Positions 49,832-62,400 of a stretch of DNA of 64,000 bases are shown one piece after another. Made by a program: the position numbers and the translations under genes. Position 1 is the stretch's first letter. The number at the start of each line of letters is the position of its first letter. The notes beneath the pieces were generated by a model. That model did not search any database, was not told the DNA's origin, and was given only the letters and a program-made list of their open reading frames with translations. The DNA is from Fasciolopsis buskii (taxonomy: Eukaryota > Platyhelminthes > Trematoda > Plagiorchiida > Fasciolidae), in the NCBI GenBank assembly GCA_008360955.1, contig LUCM01002282.1, positions 1 through 64,000 of the forward strand, given 5' to 3'.

Positions 49832-51778
49832 TCTATACGGTAAAAAAAATTAAAAGAAAGGACTTTTGATGGCTCAAAAAGGAAAATGCTGGCAGTGAAT
49901 TCTAAGGTCACTGTCAATGATAACTTACACGAGGCCAGAATGTCCAGAACAGATATGGAGTAAACTACATATGCAGTCTAACTATTTAGTAATTTCCTAC
50001 CTCGGTTTCCGTTTCAGCTGTCCCAATGGATGTTTAGTCCTAATCCCTATCAAGACCGAATTCGCGTTCTAACCTATCGACCTGCCTCGACTGATCACGT
50101 AAGGCAGTAGTGAACTACACTAAACCAAGCAGCTGCACGGAAAGGAATGTATTTTATCTAGTGAAGCAATAAAACGCTAGGCACAAAGTGGTGACATCAA
50201 TACTAAGCAAAAATGATTGCACAAATGTCACAGACTTCAGTAACATCAGGCCAAAGGTAGCTGAGATACAGCGTCAGTCTATCCATATTTCTTGTATGCA
50301 TACCAAAAAAATAAAACTGATAACGTACATTGTATTAGAGTTAAGATCAAAGGCGGTGGAATCATTTTGGTAAATGCGGTTCGAGCAAAATTTCGGCAAC
50401 AACCGGCCAACGAAAATGAACGAGTCTTGAAGGTTAAGTGATCAGAGTGGGCTTCGGAAAAGACGATTGATAGAAAAGAAAAAGAAGTGTGAAGATGAGG
50501 AAGCAGTACAAAGCTTCTCATGGTGACCGTGGAACACGGGAATAGTTTAGAGAGTTACTCTGAACCCAGAGAAATTGCCTCTTGGTCGGATTGCTGTCAG
50601 AAACAAAAACAAATATGGCAATATTTGTCCAAGTCTTCAGCTAAAAATAGTTACTGATAACCTAAGGCTTATTTCGCCCTTCCTGTTAACAGCAATCAAG
50701 GGCAGAGATTGGGTTTATTATTGTCGTAACATTGCCGATTTTACTTTGAAAGCAACGGAGCAGGCTATTTTTAATGGATCAATTCCTCCCGAAGTAACAA
50801 GCATGATTCATCGGCCGAACGAGAGATATCGAAGGCGATGGAACGGATGATGAAAGAAACGAATCGAAAATCGGGTTGATGTTAAATAAGCTTGTGAAGC
50901 CAGTGAACCAGCGCTGAACCACGTCTTCTGAGAGTGGGAAACAAGAATAGCAATGAGCCATGACTGAATAGCATGACGTTCACGCAAACAAGCATGATTC
51001 GAACAACCGACCAATTGTTAAGTATTTTCCCACTCTAACTGCTTGATGTGTAAACTACCGCCGCTCAATGTTCTCTTTGACCCGCAATGTACGGCGCAGC
51101 CTGACCGATGAGAGACACACAAGTAAATTAGGCATCCGATGCTGCAGCCGCGTGCGACAGTTTCATTTAGTGAGGCCTTGAAATCTTAAAGCACTAGATA
51201 AAACCGAAAGTAGTAGAGAAATGTTTGCTAAGGACACAAGAAGCCTTATTGCAACTGAGTATTGTGGTTGGTCTGGTTAGGAATGTTTTTGAGGAAACGA
51301 GTGCAACCGTGGTTCTACGTTTAAAAAATGATTACTGTGATATCAGTGTTTAGAAGAAAAGCTAAAAGGAAAACTAATATTTTAAGGCGACTTATTTTAC
51401 AGGGTAACATCAAAATAAGATCATACTGCAATCCTTGCCTTGGGAACAGTCAACTTGTAGCTTTTTAGCCCATTAGTGAAACTGGCTCTTACTTGGTGAC
51501 CACGCTACAAATTCTGTTACTTACTGGATTATGTAAACATTCAAGGCTGCTCCTCAAACGGGAAGGATACAACTACACAAGACAAAATTTCAATGTTGTA
51601 GCGGGTTCACCAACGAGCTAAAGCGCAGGATTCGTTTAGTGAATATCCGTTGTACACCTAAGATCCAATACTTGTCACCTTTTAACAAGTCAGAGCATAC
51701 AATAGAGCAGTAATTCAAGATTGATCTTGCTTAGGATTTGAAATTTATAAACTTCCTATCAGGTGTTGTTAAGGTTCA
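49832..51778. other. Region between two LINE fragments, no supported gene
   Basis: Plus-strand frame 50575-50850 is open for 91 codons with no recognised motif. The rest is short frames in purine-rich sequence. Confidence 0.45.
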
Positions 51779-53170
51779 TCAGGTTTTAAATGTCCCGAAT
51801 TGGACTAGCGCACGTCCCGAGAAGTTGAATGTACTTGAGTAGTGTGATTCAAAAATACAAATAAATAAACAGTTGTATTTCGTGGATATTACCAAAATCG
51901 ATGCATTACAGCAAGATCGGTCAAACATGGGATTGTTTCCGTGGGTTTTCGTATACCGCAAAATAACCCGATTTAAGATTACAAAACTGAAATTCCAGGC
52001 AAGAGAGATTTGCCGAAACGGGACCGAATGAAGATGTGGCGAGAAGCGAGCCAACCAAAATTGGCTCACTGAGGTTGCAAGACTGGACCAAATGTATGTC
52101 AAAAAAACAAAGCATGCCAAAGACGGGAAGTCAAGTATATAAGACAATCATTGAAAAATAAGGAGAACTTCAGTGAGGATTGACATGACAAGTTTGTTAA
52201 TTTTACAAATTTCTTGGGGGTGTAGCATTCATGCCAAAGTACGTTGTTTTATCGGCGGAGAATCTAAATTACTATCAGATACACCGAGAATCAGGAGGTA
52301 GGAAGTTATATTTGATGTTTTAAGTATTGTTGTCAAGCGTAGATGGGTGAAAGGTGTATACGGTTTTCGTCATCTGCAAAAAGAAGTGGAGTACCATGAC
52401 TAATGACATGAAAAATGTCTTTAACGTACTTCAGGAAAAGTAGAGGAGCAAGAATACTCCCTTGGATAAGTATATGGGTTATCGGACAGAGTTGCGAACA
52501 AATTCCGTTTACAAGGACCACTTATACACGGGAGGTCAGATATAAAAACCAAACCATCAGTGGGCCCGGAGTAGCGAATTTTGATTTTCTTCATAGTTTG
52601 CGATAACAAACTGGGCCAAAAGCCGTAGTTGCTGTCACGGATTCGCCTTCATTGACATTCTTCGTCATTAGGTCGAGAAGTTCGACCATGCAAACACTAC
52701 ATGATTTGCTTTGGAGAAGGCCATGATAACTGACGCTAATATTAGCAATAGCTTGGTAGATAAAGTATCTTTTTTAGTAGTAGGAGATTGAATGTTTACA
52801 TGAAATAATTCACCATGTGATATCATCGCTCAACTCACCATAAAGAAACCATGGAAGCACTTCCATGGTTTCTTTATGGTGAGTTGGGCGATGATATCAC
52901 ATGGTGAATTATGTCAGATAAAGTGTCTGTTTGATTTTAATCATCCTTTCCACAAAACATGAGACAGTTAGAGTGCAATCAATGCAACTGTAATTTGAGA
53001 AATTCCTTTTGTGAATAGAGACATTGATAGAGGCCTTCCGCTGAGAGGGATGCGTGTCATCAAATAGGGAGAGGTAAAATTATGGACAGGAGCATTTTAT
53101 CATCCATGTGTGATAGGCTGCAGATTGTCTGATGTAAGTCGTCTGGTGCTGGGGTAAAACGGAGGCCTCA
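51779..53170 (-). mobile_element. Degenerate non-LTR retrotransposon fragment (RT domain and thumb)
   Basis: Reading the minus strand: about 53150-52920 has fingers-like fragments in several frames; about 52735 has a motif-A-like segment (VIMAFSKA); 52520-52340 has motif B (IQGSILAPLLF) and motif C (LLFADDEN); 52147-51779 has thumb-like sequence ending in YSSTFNFSGRALVQ. Frames shift several times. It carries its own motif A in the FSKA style, so it is not the missing half of the plus-strand fragment at 48.6-49.8 kb. A SINE-derived inverted repeat interrupts it at 52805-52912. Confidence 0.75.
52805..52912. repeat. Near-perfect inverted repeat made of two SINE tails
   Basis: Arms 52805-52857 and 52860-52912, 53 nt each, differ at one position (T/C) and have a two-base centre. 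The right arm reads TTCCATGGTTTCTTTATGG onward, the same unit as the 3' part of the SINE at 59.97-60.03 kb. It therefore looks like two copies of the SINE tail joined head to head with their tRNA-like parts lost. It sits inside the minus-strand LINE fragment. Confidence 0.9.
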
Positions 53171-54429
53171 AGTTAGATAGAAAAAAGCCTAATGTAATTG
53201 GGGCGAAAGGAAACACACGACAGGCATTTGTGGTGGTATCGATTTTTCGGAGAAAATCGTTTATTTTCGGACATAGTTTTCTCTACGATCTGATTCGACG
53301 CTGATATCAGTTTTATGACAGTCGTTTGGTTGCACACAATGCATGTACGTTTCGGCTGGCGCAGCACTTTTCGTTAGTATTCGCTTTCCAGTTACTCCGC
53401 AGACTAGGAATTGCTCTGTCATGGTTTGACTGCTCGCATACTGACGCCATCGGCGCTACTTCGGCGTCTGGTTGTTGGCTCAGCTTTTCCGTATTCCGTC
53501 CAATGGGTGGGGACTTTGACGGTCGCGGCTTCTGAATCCGAAAGGAGATACACTCGGGGTCGCATTTCGGAAGTTTCCTAAATATCCGTAAAACTTAAGA
53601 TGCCGAGGTCGTTGTCTGTCACAGAGGAGGCCGACATATTCACCAAATACGTCTGATATTTCTTTAGGCTATTCCACGTGTATTTCTTCGTGCATAAGAG
53701 ATGTAACGTGCGACTTATTTTGTCAGCAATTAATTCAGTTAGTTTTGCAACAACCCTTATGTTATTAGCAAAAGGACGTCGTGGCAACAAATGGGCAATC
53801 TCACTGTATTATTGTTTTTTTTGTTACCCGGTATGGATGATAATAGTCTATTTGCAGGATGGTCGAGGACTCTCGGTTTTCTGCTTTGATATAGAATGAA
53901 TACAGAATTGCATAAAACCGATCGGCAGCCATTAGAGGGTCCAGAGGAAGAGAAGAAATTGTCGTGATTTTAGTAGCAAAGGGTAGTGAGAAGGTAATTT
54001 CGGAAGGGTCTATAATGCGGTTTAGCGTCTGCCAACGAAGAAGTAATGACAAACCCAGGAGCGACCAAGAGAATGTAAATGGGATAACAGCCCAAAATAA
54101 TCAGGTTTCATTCGTGTGAAAACCAGTCTTGAAAAACGTTAGCCGTGGCAACCGAAACTTCGAAAATTTACCAACTATTTCGACCACACTATTATTTAAC
54201 AGTAAGTGTTGAAGCGCAACATTTATCCTGATGCACCGTTATTTCGATACAGTGAGAGTTGAACTCGGTTTCGGTACAATCACTCTTATCGCCAATCAAA
54301 TTACCCAGGGAAACGCATGTCGGCTGGCTTAATCACAATGTGTTCTTTAACCGCTGTTTCCGAATCAACCCAACTATCCGTGCGAAACCACTCGACAGTT
54401 CTGTGTGATATCCAAATACTGCTTTAGTT
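53171..54429. other. No supported gene; contains a short repeat shared with 59.64 kb
   Basis: Minus frames 53367-53173 and 54052-53801 may be decayed element sequence but carry no decisive motif. A repeat core at 54143-54182 is described separately. Confidence 0.4.
54143..54182 (+). repeat. Short dispersed repeat, copy 1 (possible PLE terminus)
   Basis: The 16-mer CCGTGGCAACCGAAAC at 54143-54158 and CAACTATTTCG at 54172-54182 recur with the same spacing at 59642-59681. Copy 1 lies about 0.3 kb upstream of the Penelope-like coding remnant, so it may belong to that element's terminal repeat. That link is inference. Confidence 0.6.
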
Positions 54430-55640
54430 GCTTCATACAAGTTGCTAAGGCAACGAATTGATGACCGTGCAGAGAAAACTAGTTCCGTCTGTTATAGGAT
54501 ACGAAACTTGGATGACTGCATAAACCATTCGCAACCACTAATCATCCCCAGGGATACAAGCATTATCATCGGGCAAGGAAATTTGCACTCATTTAAAATG
54601 TGCCAGTCACGACAGACCACTTCACAAGAACACGTTCGGAAGAAACTCTCAACCGGAATCGAGAATATCTCAAGTAACTGACCCTAAACGTTTTGTTAAA
54701 AAACTAACAGACAAATCCTTGACTTCAGAAACATCATAATGGTCTAAATTTCAAATTCACGGGAAACCTGCAACAAATTAGGAAGTCGTCCCTCTACTGA
54801 GAAGTGCGTCGGGAAAATTACCGTCAGAAGACGCTAGCCTAGTTAGGCTCAGAATACATTCTATTATCAGAAACCAAAAACCGATTACAACAAACTTGTC
54901 GACATACGAATGGAAGATACTCGCCTCATTAATGAGTCAGAAATCAATTCACATCATGAAAGTGATAAGGGCAACGGTACAGTCGGACGATGTTCAGGAT
55001 ATGAATTGGAAATCGAGCGGCATTTGGATGATGAACCATACAAAAGAAATGAGAGGAGAAATGTCAACGCTGTGCTGAACAAACCGAAGGTCCAAGTGAG
55101 TGAATTTCTTTAAGGGTTAAAGAACAAAACTTGGAAAGTCATTATAACTTAATTTGAATCCAAAAGCAAACGATCATGGAATATTCTGCAAATCACCAAA
55201 ATCCACAAACCCGATGTACATATTTGTTCATTTGTGAATTATGCAACTTGCACAGCTTACATGCTAGCCTAATACGTAAGTGCACTACTAAAACCGCACT
55301 AACAGTGGAGATAATTCACGCAAGTGATACATTACATTTTTCCCCGGCACTCTGAAGATTGTCGCATTAGACAAAGACAAAACTACAGTGAGCTTTGTTG
55401 TGAAGTCTTCTATTAGAGACAGTTTGAACTTATTACTTCACATCCTGATGAGTGACGCAGTTTTAGAACGTCAATGTTCACTTAAGCAAACTACCTTTGA
55501 AATTTGCTCTACTTCTACATAGGTCAGATTTAATCGTGTACTGTACAGACAACATGATGACATAGTTATGAGCTGTCCTGTATCACTCATTGTAGCAAAC
55601 TTATTTTTGCATTTGAATGAATCTAAAATGTGAACATCAA
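54430..55640 (+). mobile_element. Penelope-like element remnant (reverse transcriptase)
   Basis: Plus strand, several frames. At about 54850-54930 RIHSIIRNQKPITTNLS resembles the segment before the PLE RT. At 54964-55050 DKGNGTVGRCSGYELEI and HLDDEPYKR match the DKGNATVVMDRxxY block. At 55190-55268 TKIHKPDVHICSFVNY matches the LPKIHKP..RPIVS block. At 55537-55622 YRQHDDIVMSCPVSLIVANL matches the YRQxDGxAMGSPLSPxxANL block. Known: these blocks are typical of Penelope-like RT. Stops and shifts lie between all blocks, and no GIY-YIG domain was seen. The ATG at 54910 with a donor-like GTGAGT at 55096 is part of this element, not a host exon. Confidence 0.8.
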
Positions 55641-56320
55641 AATGGATTTCTATAGTGTTTAAAAGGGCAAAGCAACTCAATTTATGTTCTAATGGAGACA
55701 AAATCACCGATATAGCCCAGGTTAGACAAATGCCCCGAAAAGATTCAGTAAGTGACTCAGATGAATCCCAAAAAGGACCCATTCAGTGCACCAAAACGAC
55801 ACGAAACAGACTGTTTTAAAACACGTTGAGGCAGATCTGGTGGTTTTCTGGCCGCAGTAAAAAGCCCCTAGCTTAACTCTGACCTACTTTTTCCTATAAG
55901 TACTCGAGGCATTCGAAAATGTGAACTTTTCGGTTCACGTGCGGCATAAATGAGAAATTTTCACCCCTTCACGGGGGATATTGTTCACCTACGTTGACGC
56001 ATGCTGACCCTTACATCACCTGATGACAGTGTCTACCTCTTTGCCAATATCAACGCATTCGTTGTCGCATATTTTGCAAAGTAGGCTGGTTGAATTCCTA
56101 GCGGTAAATTGTCTTAAAAAATGACATGAAATAACGTAATTTACCTACAACCAATGTGTTCCATTTCGTCCCGTCCAATGAAATTCTTCCATGTGCCTCT
56201 TCCATATATATATATATGTATATATATATACCAGGAAAGGTTGTCATTAGCAAGTGCAATACTCCACTAGTTCAATCACAGTAGGCGCATCCGGACAGGT
56301 CGTGTCTGATTCATTTTTAC
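55641..56320. other. Flank of the Penelope remnant
   Basis: A plus-strand frame (about 55625-55835) is open but has no PLE motif. Downstream are a TA tract and unremarkable sequence. Confidence 0.4.
56204..56230. repeat. (TA)n tract
   Basis: TA dinucleotide run with one G interruption. Confidence 0.9.
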
Positions 56321-56429
56321 CTACTGGATCTCCTGTCACCATCTTTTTCACAATGTGTTTCATCTTCAAGGAATTCTTTGATTGCTGGTTCCAGACATTC
56401 ACTGGCATCTTGGACTTGGTGGAGGTCGG
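56321..56429 (-). CDS. Unidentified soluble-protein gene, last resolved exon
   Basis: Two bases, 35 codons, two bases to donor GTAAAA. It reads DLHQVQDASECLEPAIKEFL and EDETHCEKDGDRRSS, a convincing acidic helix. A second frame (SKMPVNVWNQQSKNSLKMKH) is open too, and runs on to TAA near 56250. The next exon downstream was not found. Confidence 0.45.
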
Positions 56430-59400
56430 CTATGATGTATAGCCATCGTCATTACCCAAAATTCATTCACACATGCAAGGGACTTTTCTTCTAGAAGTGG
56501 AATTACGCGGAATCTCTACAAGAAGGTCGGTGTAAATAAAAACACTGACCTGTTACGATGGCCAACTGGGGACAGTGACAGTTAGTAGTGATTGTAGGCA
56601 TATTTTGTGCAAATTGCAGATTGTGAAGCTAATTAGTGGGGACCATAGAGCTGTCTTACTGAAATGTCTTACATCCACCTCCACATCGGCATACTAACCA
56701 AACAGCATATCATCTCTCAAAACTACAGTCGTGTGAGTTTGCTGCTGTCTTAGTGAACAGAAGGCACCATCATTTCTTTCCCCGGAGGCAGTACCAAAGA
56801 AGACCACATACCTTGAGGCACAAATGCTTCGAATAATGCATCCGTTGCAAATGTAACTCTCAGTGGGACGATTTATCTGAGAGGTCGTAATCCAAGTTAA
56901 TTTATCCCGAGAACACTTTTAAGTCCGAAACTCTTTCCTTCCCGGCGAATTCAAGTTCCCTGAACGAGGAGCGCCTTCAGTTCATTGATGAGTTTATTGA
57001 AATAATTCCCTAGGTTAGACGGTTTGCCCATTCCTCAAGAACTCAACCGTAACCATGAAGGGCAAACAATGAGGCACACGACTCAAAATATTCAAAAGCT
57101 TTTGTGAAAACCCATTGGGCAGACACAATCCATCTACGTAAAGCTTTATAGTTATTTATCTCGTAGGTTTGTCAATATCTGGGTCAAGAGCACGCTGTAT
57201 GCACTTGTCCAGACCGAAAAGCACATAATTCTCACTTTCGCTCATTATTTAGAAACCAGCCATAAGACACCGACCAACGGTAAACCGCTGTCGCCCAGCT
57301 GGGAACTACATTTGACTCAGTGGTACCCTCTGTGGTTCTATGCCGCTCCAAATTTTACGGTCGCGGTTACCGGTTCCTCCTTCTTTCAGTATGATGGGTC
57401 TTAGCGGGTAACAGTCCTGTCCCGAAACAATACACTCACGCATGGTGCATGTAATGAACTGCTCGCAAGTTGGTAGGTAATTCAGAATCAATCTGAAAAA
57501 ATGCGGACAGCACGGCCTGTGTGAGGCCTATTTTTTACACTTTCAGTGAATTGCGGCCAATTGGCTCATCAATTTCTGTCGTAAATGATAAACAACATAA
57601 GAAGTAAGATTATCGCAAACATGATCAGAATTTCATCAGACGACACAGACGCGGAATCAGAATTCTAGTTCTGAATGTAAGAGAAATATATCTTACTCAC
57701 ATTCGTTTCTTTTTCCATCAAATCACTACGTCCAGCTTTATCCACACAAGCGGATAGATGGGTCTGATATCTCTTTGCAAAATAGGCAGGGTACAGATAT
57801 CTTATTGCACACTGGACGTACCACCCTTCTGGTCTCTCCGACGCAATCTAATGTAAAAGTTTAATGTGACCGCACATACCAGTAAACCACTAATCGAAAT
57901 CGGACGGCTATAAAACGATAAACCTGCAACTTTGCTGATCCCACCGCCTTCTTTTAGCGTCTCTAAACAATTGTCCTTCAGCGGCCACAACTGATAGAGG
58001 AGCCCAGTTCATATGGTCAACTCATGGCACCTTGTAAATTTAGGTGTGAAAAATCCAATTAAAAATGGCTAATTTTGGTCGGTTCATCATATTATTTCTG
58101 ACCTGCGAGCTTTGGTTTCAGAAAATACACACAAAGCATGCATTCACACCAGTAAAAGCTTTGTCACTGATAGCGATTAGTACCTTATTTACACGGACAA
58201 CATCAAGAATAACAATAATACTGAGATACAATTACAAAGAAACAACTAAGAAAAACAAAACTGAGAACGATTATTCAACCGAAGCGTTGCTCATATGGCC
58301 CGGGCGGCCTTCAGCTAGTCACATGACCAAATGACTTGCAGAAATAGATTTAATAAAGAAAGACCTGCAAAGCAACAATTTCCAAGAACACTGCGAGCCC
58401 AGTAACGATAATGCGATCAGCTGAAATCTGGCCAAATAAAGTATCTTCTGCTTCATATTTTCTTGTCATTTCCGAATACTGAAAAAAAATTTCCAATGAA
58501 GTCTTCAATTTTCATTACAGTTTTATGAAAAAATTGGGTAGAAATAGTGAACTTCTGAAAGCCGTTCACAAAGAAACTGTTTTGGAGCGATTTACCGACA
58601 CATCTGGTGCTTGGGAATTATTAGTTTCCTTGATTGCCAGCAAGTAGTGAACGATTTCTGCAGATTAACGATGGAAATTCGCAGGAAACCTATGCACTTC
58701 GATAGATAATTGAACTTTAATTCAACCCATCTATAGTAGGTTAAACGGACACTAATCTAATCACTAGCCAACGGAGTGGACAAAGTGTGCAATAATGACA
58801 CCACACTCGAGGACGAAATGCAACTCTTTGAACACAGCCCTTCTGGATAGTAGTTATCAGCCAGAATTAATTATACATGCTTTAGGAGACAAACTGCGGA
58901 CACAACAAGAACGGCACGAAATGGCTAACCTCTGTTGGTATTCCTTATCGATCGAAGACATCGGGGGCAATCAGGAACGTAATTAGCTCGTATGACATCC
59001 GTGTTCTCTACCAAATAGATAAAAGATTGCAACATCATCTCAGAGATCAAAGACCCGCCGCGCCTACACGACCAGGACGACTGCACTTGTATGATTAGCT
59101 ATAAAGGCTGCCGGCTCAATATATTGAGCGAAAATGTACACAGGTAAAAAAAAAGGAAGCCGGAACAAAGAATGAAGGACAAATATAGACCAACGGACTA
59201 AACGACCTTAAAAAATAGGACTCGATTTTCCAGTTGTCCTTCACGCTATATCGAGCGACCAAACCGGTCTATAAGGGCATTAGAGTCCTCCAGTTCGGAT
59301 TTCTCATACACCGAGCGGCTCTACGCTGAGGCCCCAACAAATACCGCCCATCTTACATGTCTCAACCAGAACCATAGTGCATATATTTCAAATATATTGA

Positions 59401-62400
59401 AGGCACCGGAATCTTTATTGCATAAACAATCAAAGGGTCACAACACGTGGCTGACTTCAGTTGACCACAAGATCACCAGGACGAATAGTAGGAACGGAGA
59501 ACTAACTCCTGCTTTCACAGTTCAAAACTGCATATACACAGATACAAACGGGTGCAGACAGACAACCGCATTAAGGCATCGCCATTAAAACCCGGTTGTT
59601 ATAAGCTGTCATCCTAATTTCACTCAGTTGAAAATCAATCCCCGTGGCAACCGAAACGTGAACAAATTATCAACTGTTTCGCCCCCGCTATGTTAGTGAA
59701 CCATAGATTTCTTACTTAGGCTACCTGCAGAGAAGTCATCTATCAGAAGGTGTCGGCTGCTGTACGCTAGAGGCCCGTGGACGTGCAAATCAGTGACGGA
59801 TAGGTGCAACATCATGTGGTGAAGTTCAACAAACTGTTCGGAGTTTGCCCGGTAGCGTAGTAGCTAAGGCGTTCGACTCACAATCGTTCGTCCCGGGTTC
59901 GCATCCCAGTTCGGGTGCAGTGGGTATGCACTGCTGATGATTCCAAACAAGGATAAAACAGCTGTACAGTGCTTCCATGGTTTCCTAATGGTGAGTTGGG
60001 CGTTGGTATCAAATGATGAATTATTTCATTAGAAGATAAATGATAAAGAACTACTCCTTTGCCACAATATATACGACACATCTGTGACTCGAGTCTTTTC
60101 CATCCCATCGGCTAAAAACGGTCAGTTTAGGTTTTCGGAATCTGATGACAGTTGCATGCTGCAATTCCAAGTCGGAGAACCATTGTCGCAACATTAGATA
60201 TTCTCGGTGGGCTTGTGCTTTTCCAGTAAGCACAAATATTCATATAAGGTCATCAAGTGAATCTAAAAGCAATCCGATTTGTTATCGAGAGGGATTTGTT
60301 GATAGTTTCCTGTGAAACGACTGCAGTTCCTTTCGGAAAAGGTTTTGGTACCAGCCTTTTAATCACCTTGGAAAACATTAACGGACTTTTGACATCCTTT
60401 TTAGAAGCATTTGGTATAATTTGGGACTTTTTTTATCTTGTAGAGAATTATTTTGATTCCACTAAATAAAACCAATTACAAAATCATTCTGTTTTGCACC
60501 GTTAAAGCACCTCGATTTTCATTAGCCCGAGCTTCCTAACTGCCGTATTCTGTGTTGCAAAGAAAAAAACAGGCCAAAATTTACTAAGAATCTTGCCCAT
60601 ATTGTAAGATAGTTACAAACTTAATGTGGTTTTCTATTGGAAAGTTGTTCCAGAAAAAAATCATCGGAATATTCAGTTCTTCAATATGCTTCAAGTAAAA
60701 GAATAGTAGGTATTTAATATCAGATAAGCCGCATATTTGCTGTTACATTCAGAGCTTGTTTTAATTTGAAATGTCTAATGAAATGTATATGATCCCATAG
60801 CAAGGTGATTACACATTTAGATCTATGGACATTTTACTGAGGCTGACTTATGCTTCCTTTCTATACTTGGGCCATGCCGGACTCCGTTCTTTGCAAACGA
60901 CAAAGAAATTTTGACGGGCTACAACATTTTCAGTGCTGCGACAAATTTAATAATGTAGAGCTATATTTTAATCAACAGCCTTCAGCTTTACCTCAGCCAG
61001 AAAATGATACGTCGTCTCCTGTCTGTATACCTTTCCGGTGCTGTTGGAAACGTTTATACCTCCAACAGTTCCCAAGTATTTCAAATGAACCGATGTGTTT
61101 TCAGAGACGTACTATGCATCACAAATTCGCAACAGCTACCGTTCTTCAGCAGTCTGTTTAGTTGCATAAATTCTTTGTTGTTTGCTACGGAGCATTTTCA
61201 GTGCAGCAAACTGTTAAACGTCAAATTTGCCACTGTTACCCCAATGACCTAATTCATCTTCTCAAATCGGCTAAACACTATGTTCCTCCTAAGTGTAATG
61301 GGATAATCGTGCCTTCAATGAAAGGACTCCTAAGCACAGCGCAAAGTGACCTTATAATTTTTCGGCAACTCTGTTCTTGTCGCTTCTTTTACGATTATCG
61401 TGGGTCTCGTTGATATGTCGGGTAGTGGAACAAATAAATACAATTCCCAAACGATTTTCTTTGGGGTTGTTGGTGCGGATGCGGAATTGGGCCCCCTTGT
61501 TTCTCGAATGTTGCTGAGTAAGAAAATAACGTTTTTTAGACAAACACGAATACTCTGTACGTTAGGAGTTATTTGAGCTGAAAGCCATTTTCGGGATTGA
61601 GGACGCTCTGCGGACTGAAAAGTGTTTTCCAAAGATGGAGGCCATGATGACCAAGCAGGTCTTGGTTCCCTTGGAAACGAAGCGTTCTCATCATTCGCTA
61701 ATTCTGTGAAACCCGCCAGTTTGCTGTGGACAATCAACTGTAAGTATTACAAAATAACAATTAGTAGATATTAAAAGCTGAAGTAGCATACTGGACCTGA
61801 TCCGGATCCAGTAGCAACGGGATAATCACACATTTCTTTATAACTTCGGTTATTCTCCTTCAACACTCCCCCCTCCCCCACCAATTCGGCTATTTTTCAT
61901 TGTTTTATTCACTGAGTGACTAAATTTACTTTACCCGTAGTGCGAGCTTGTTCGTTTGGAGGCGAACTGTGCACGGCTTATAGACATTTTTCTGACAAAA
62001 ATATCTTAACGCAAGGACAATTCCGGCCATGAATTCACAGCAACATAATTCGGCTTGGTATTCTCATTGACCAGCTAAGCATACGAGTAATTTCCAATGA
62101 CCACTTTCACAAACAGTGACGCGAAGATAGCCACTGAAACTGCCGAAATACAAACTGCCGAAATCGTGAGCAGTTCAGACAAATGTAAGTGTCATCTCAT
62201 AGGAGACTGGTTGCAAATTAGACACTCTGCATAACAGAAAACAGAGCACGACTGCATCTTTATCTATTATAAAAGTCATTGCATGTTGTTCCTATCTGTG
62301 GAATAATTCCACATAGCTTATCTTCGTGACTTGGATAAAAGAATAAAAGAATTAATCTGCTAACTGAATTAGATAGTTGACAATATGGTTATGCGGAACA

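Larger units (their letters stand above)
57991..60079. other. Intron or intergenic, with a SINE near one end
   Basis: Apart from the repeats at 59642-59681 and 59847-60035 nothing is supported. The plus frames at 58065-58334 and 59397-59588 are unremarkable. Confidence 0.4.

Noticed and set aside
48626..53170. One LINE split by an internal inversion (5' half plus, 3' half minus)
   Set aside because: The minus fragment carries its own fingers and an FSKA-style motif A, unlike FLDYSSAF of the plus fragment, so they are different elements.
54910..55095. Host gene start exon on the plus strand
   Set aside because: The peptide matches a Penelope-like RT block and further RT blocks follow.
55471..55782. 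Minus-strand 103-codon frame with a donor-like end
   Set aside because: It is the antisense of the Penelope RT YRQ..AN block.
59847..59920. Functional tRNA gene
   Set aside because: A and B boxes are present, but the cloverleaf is incomplete and the sequence continues into a SINE body.
60850..61413. Back-to-back plus-strand frames
   Set aside because: No splice sites, start context or family motif, and the best exons nearby are on the minus strand.
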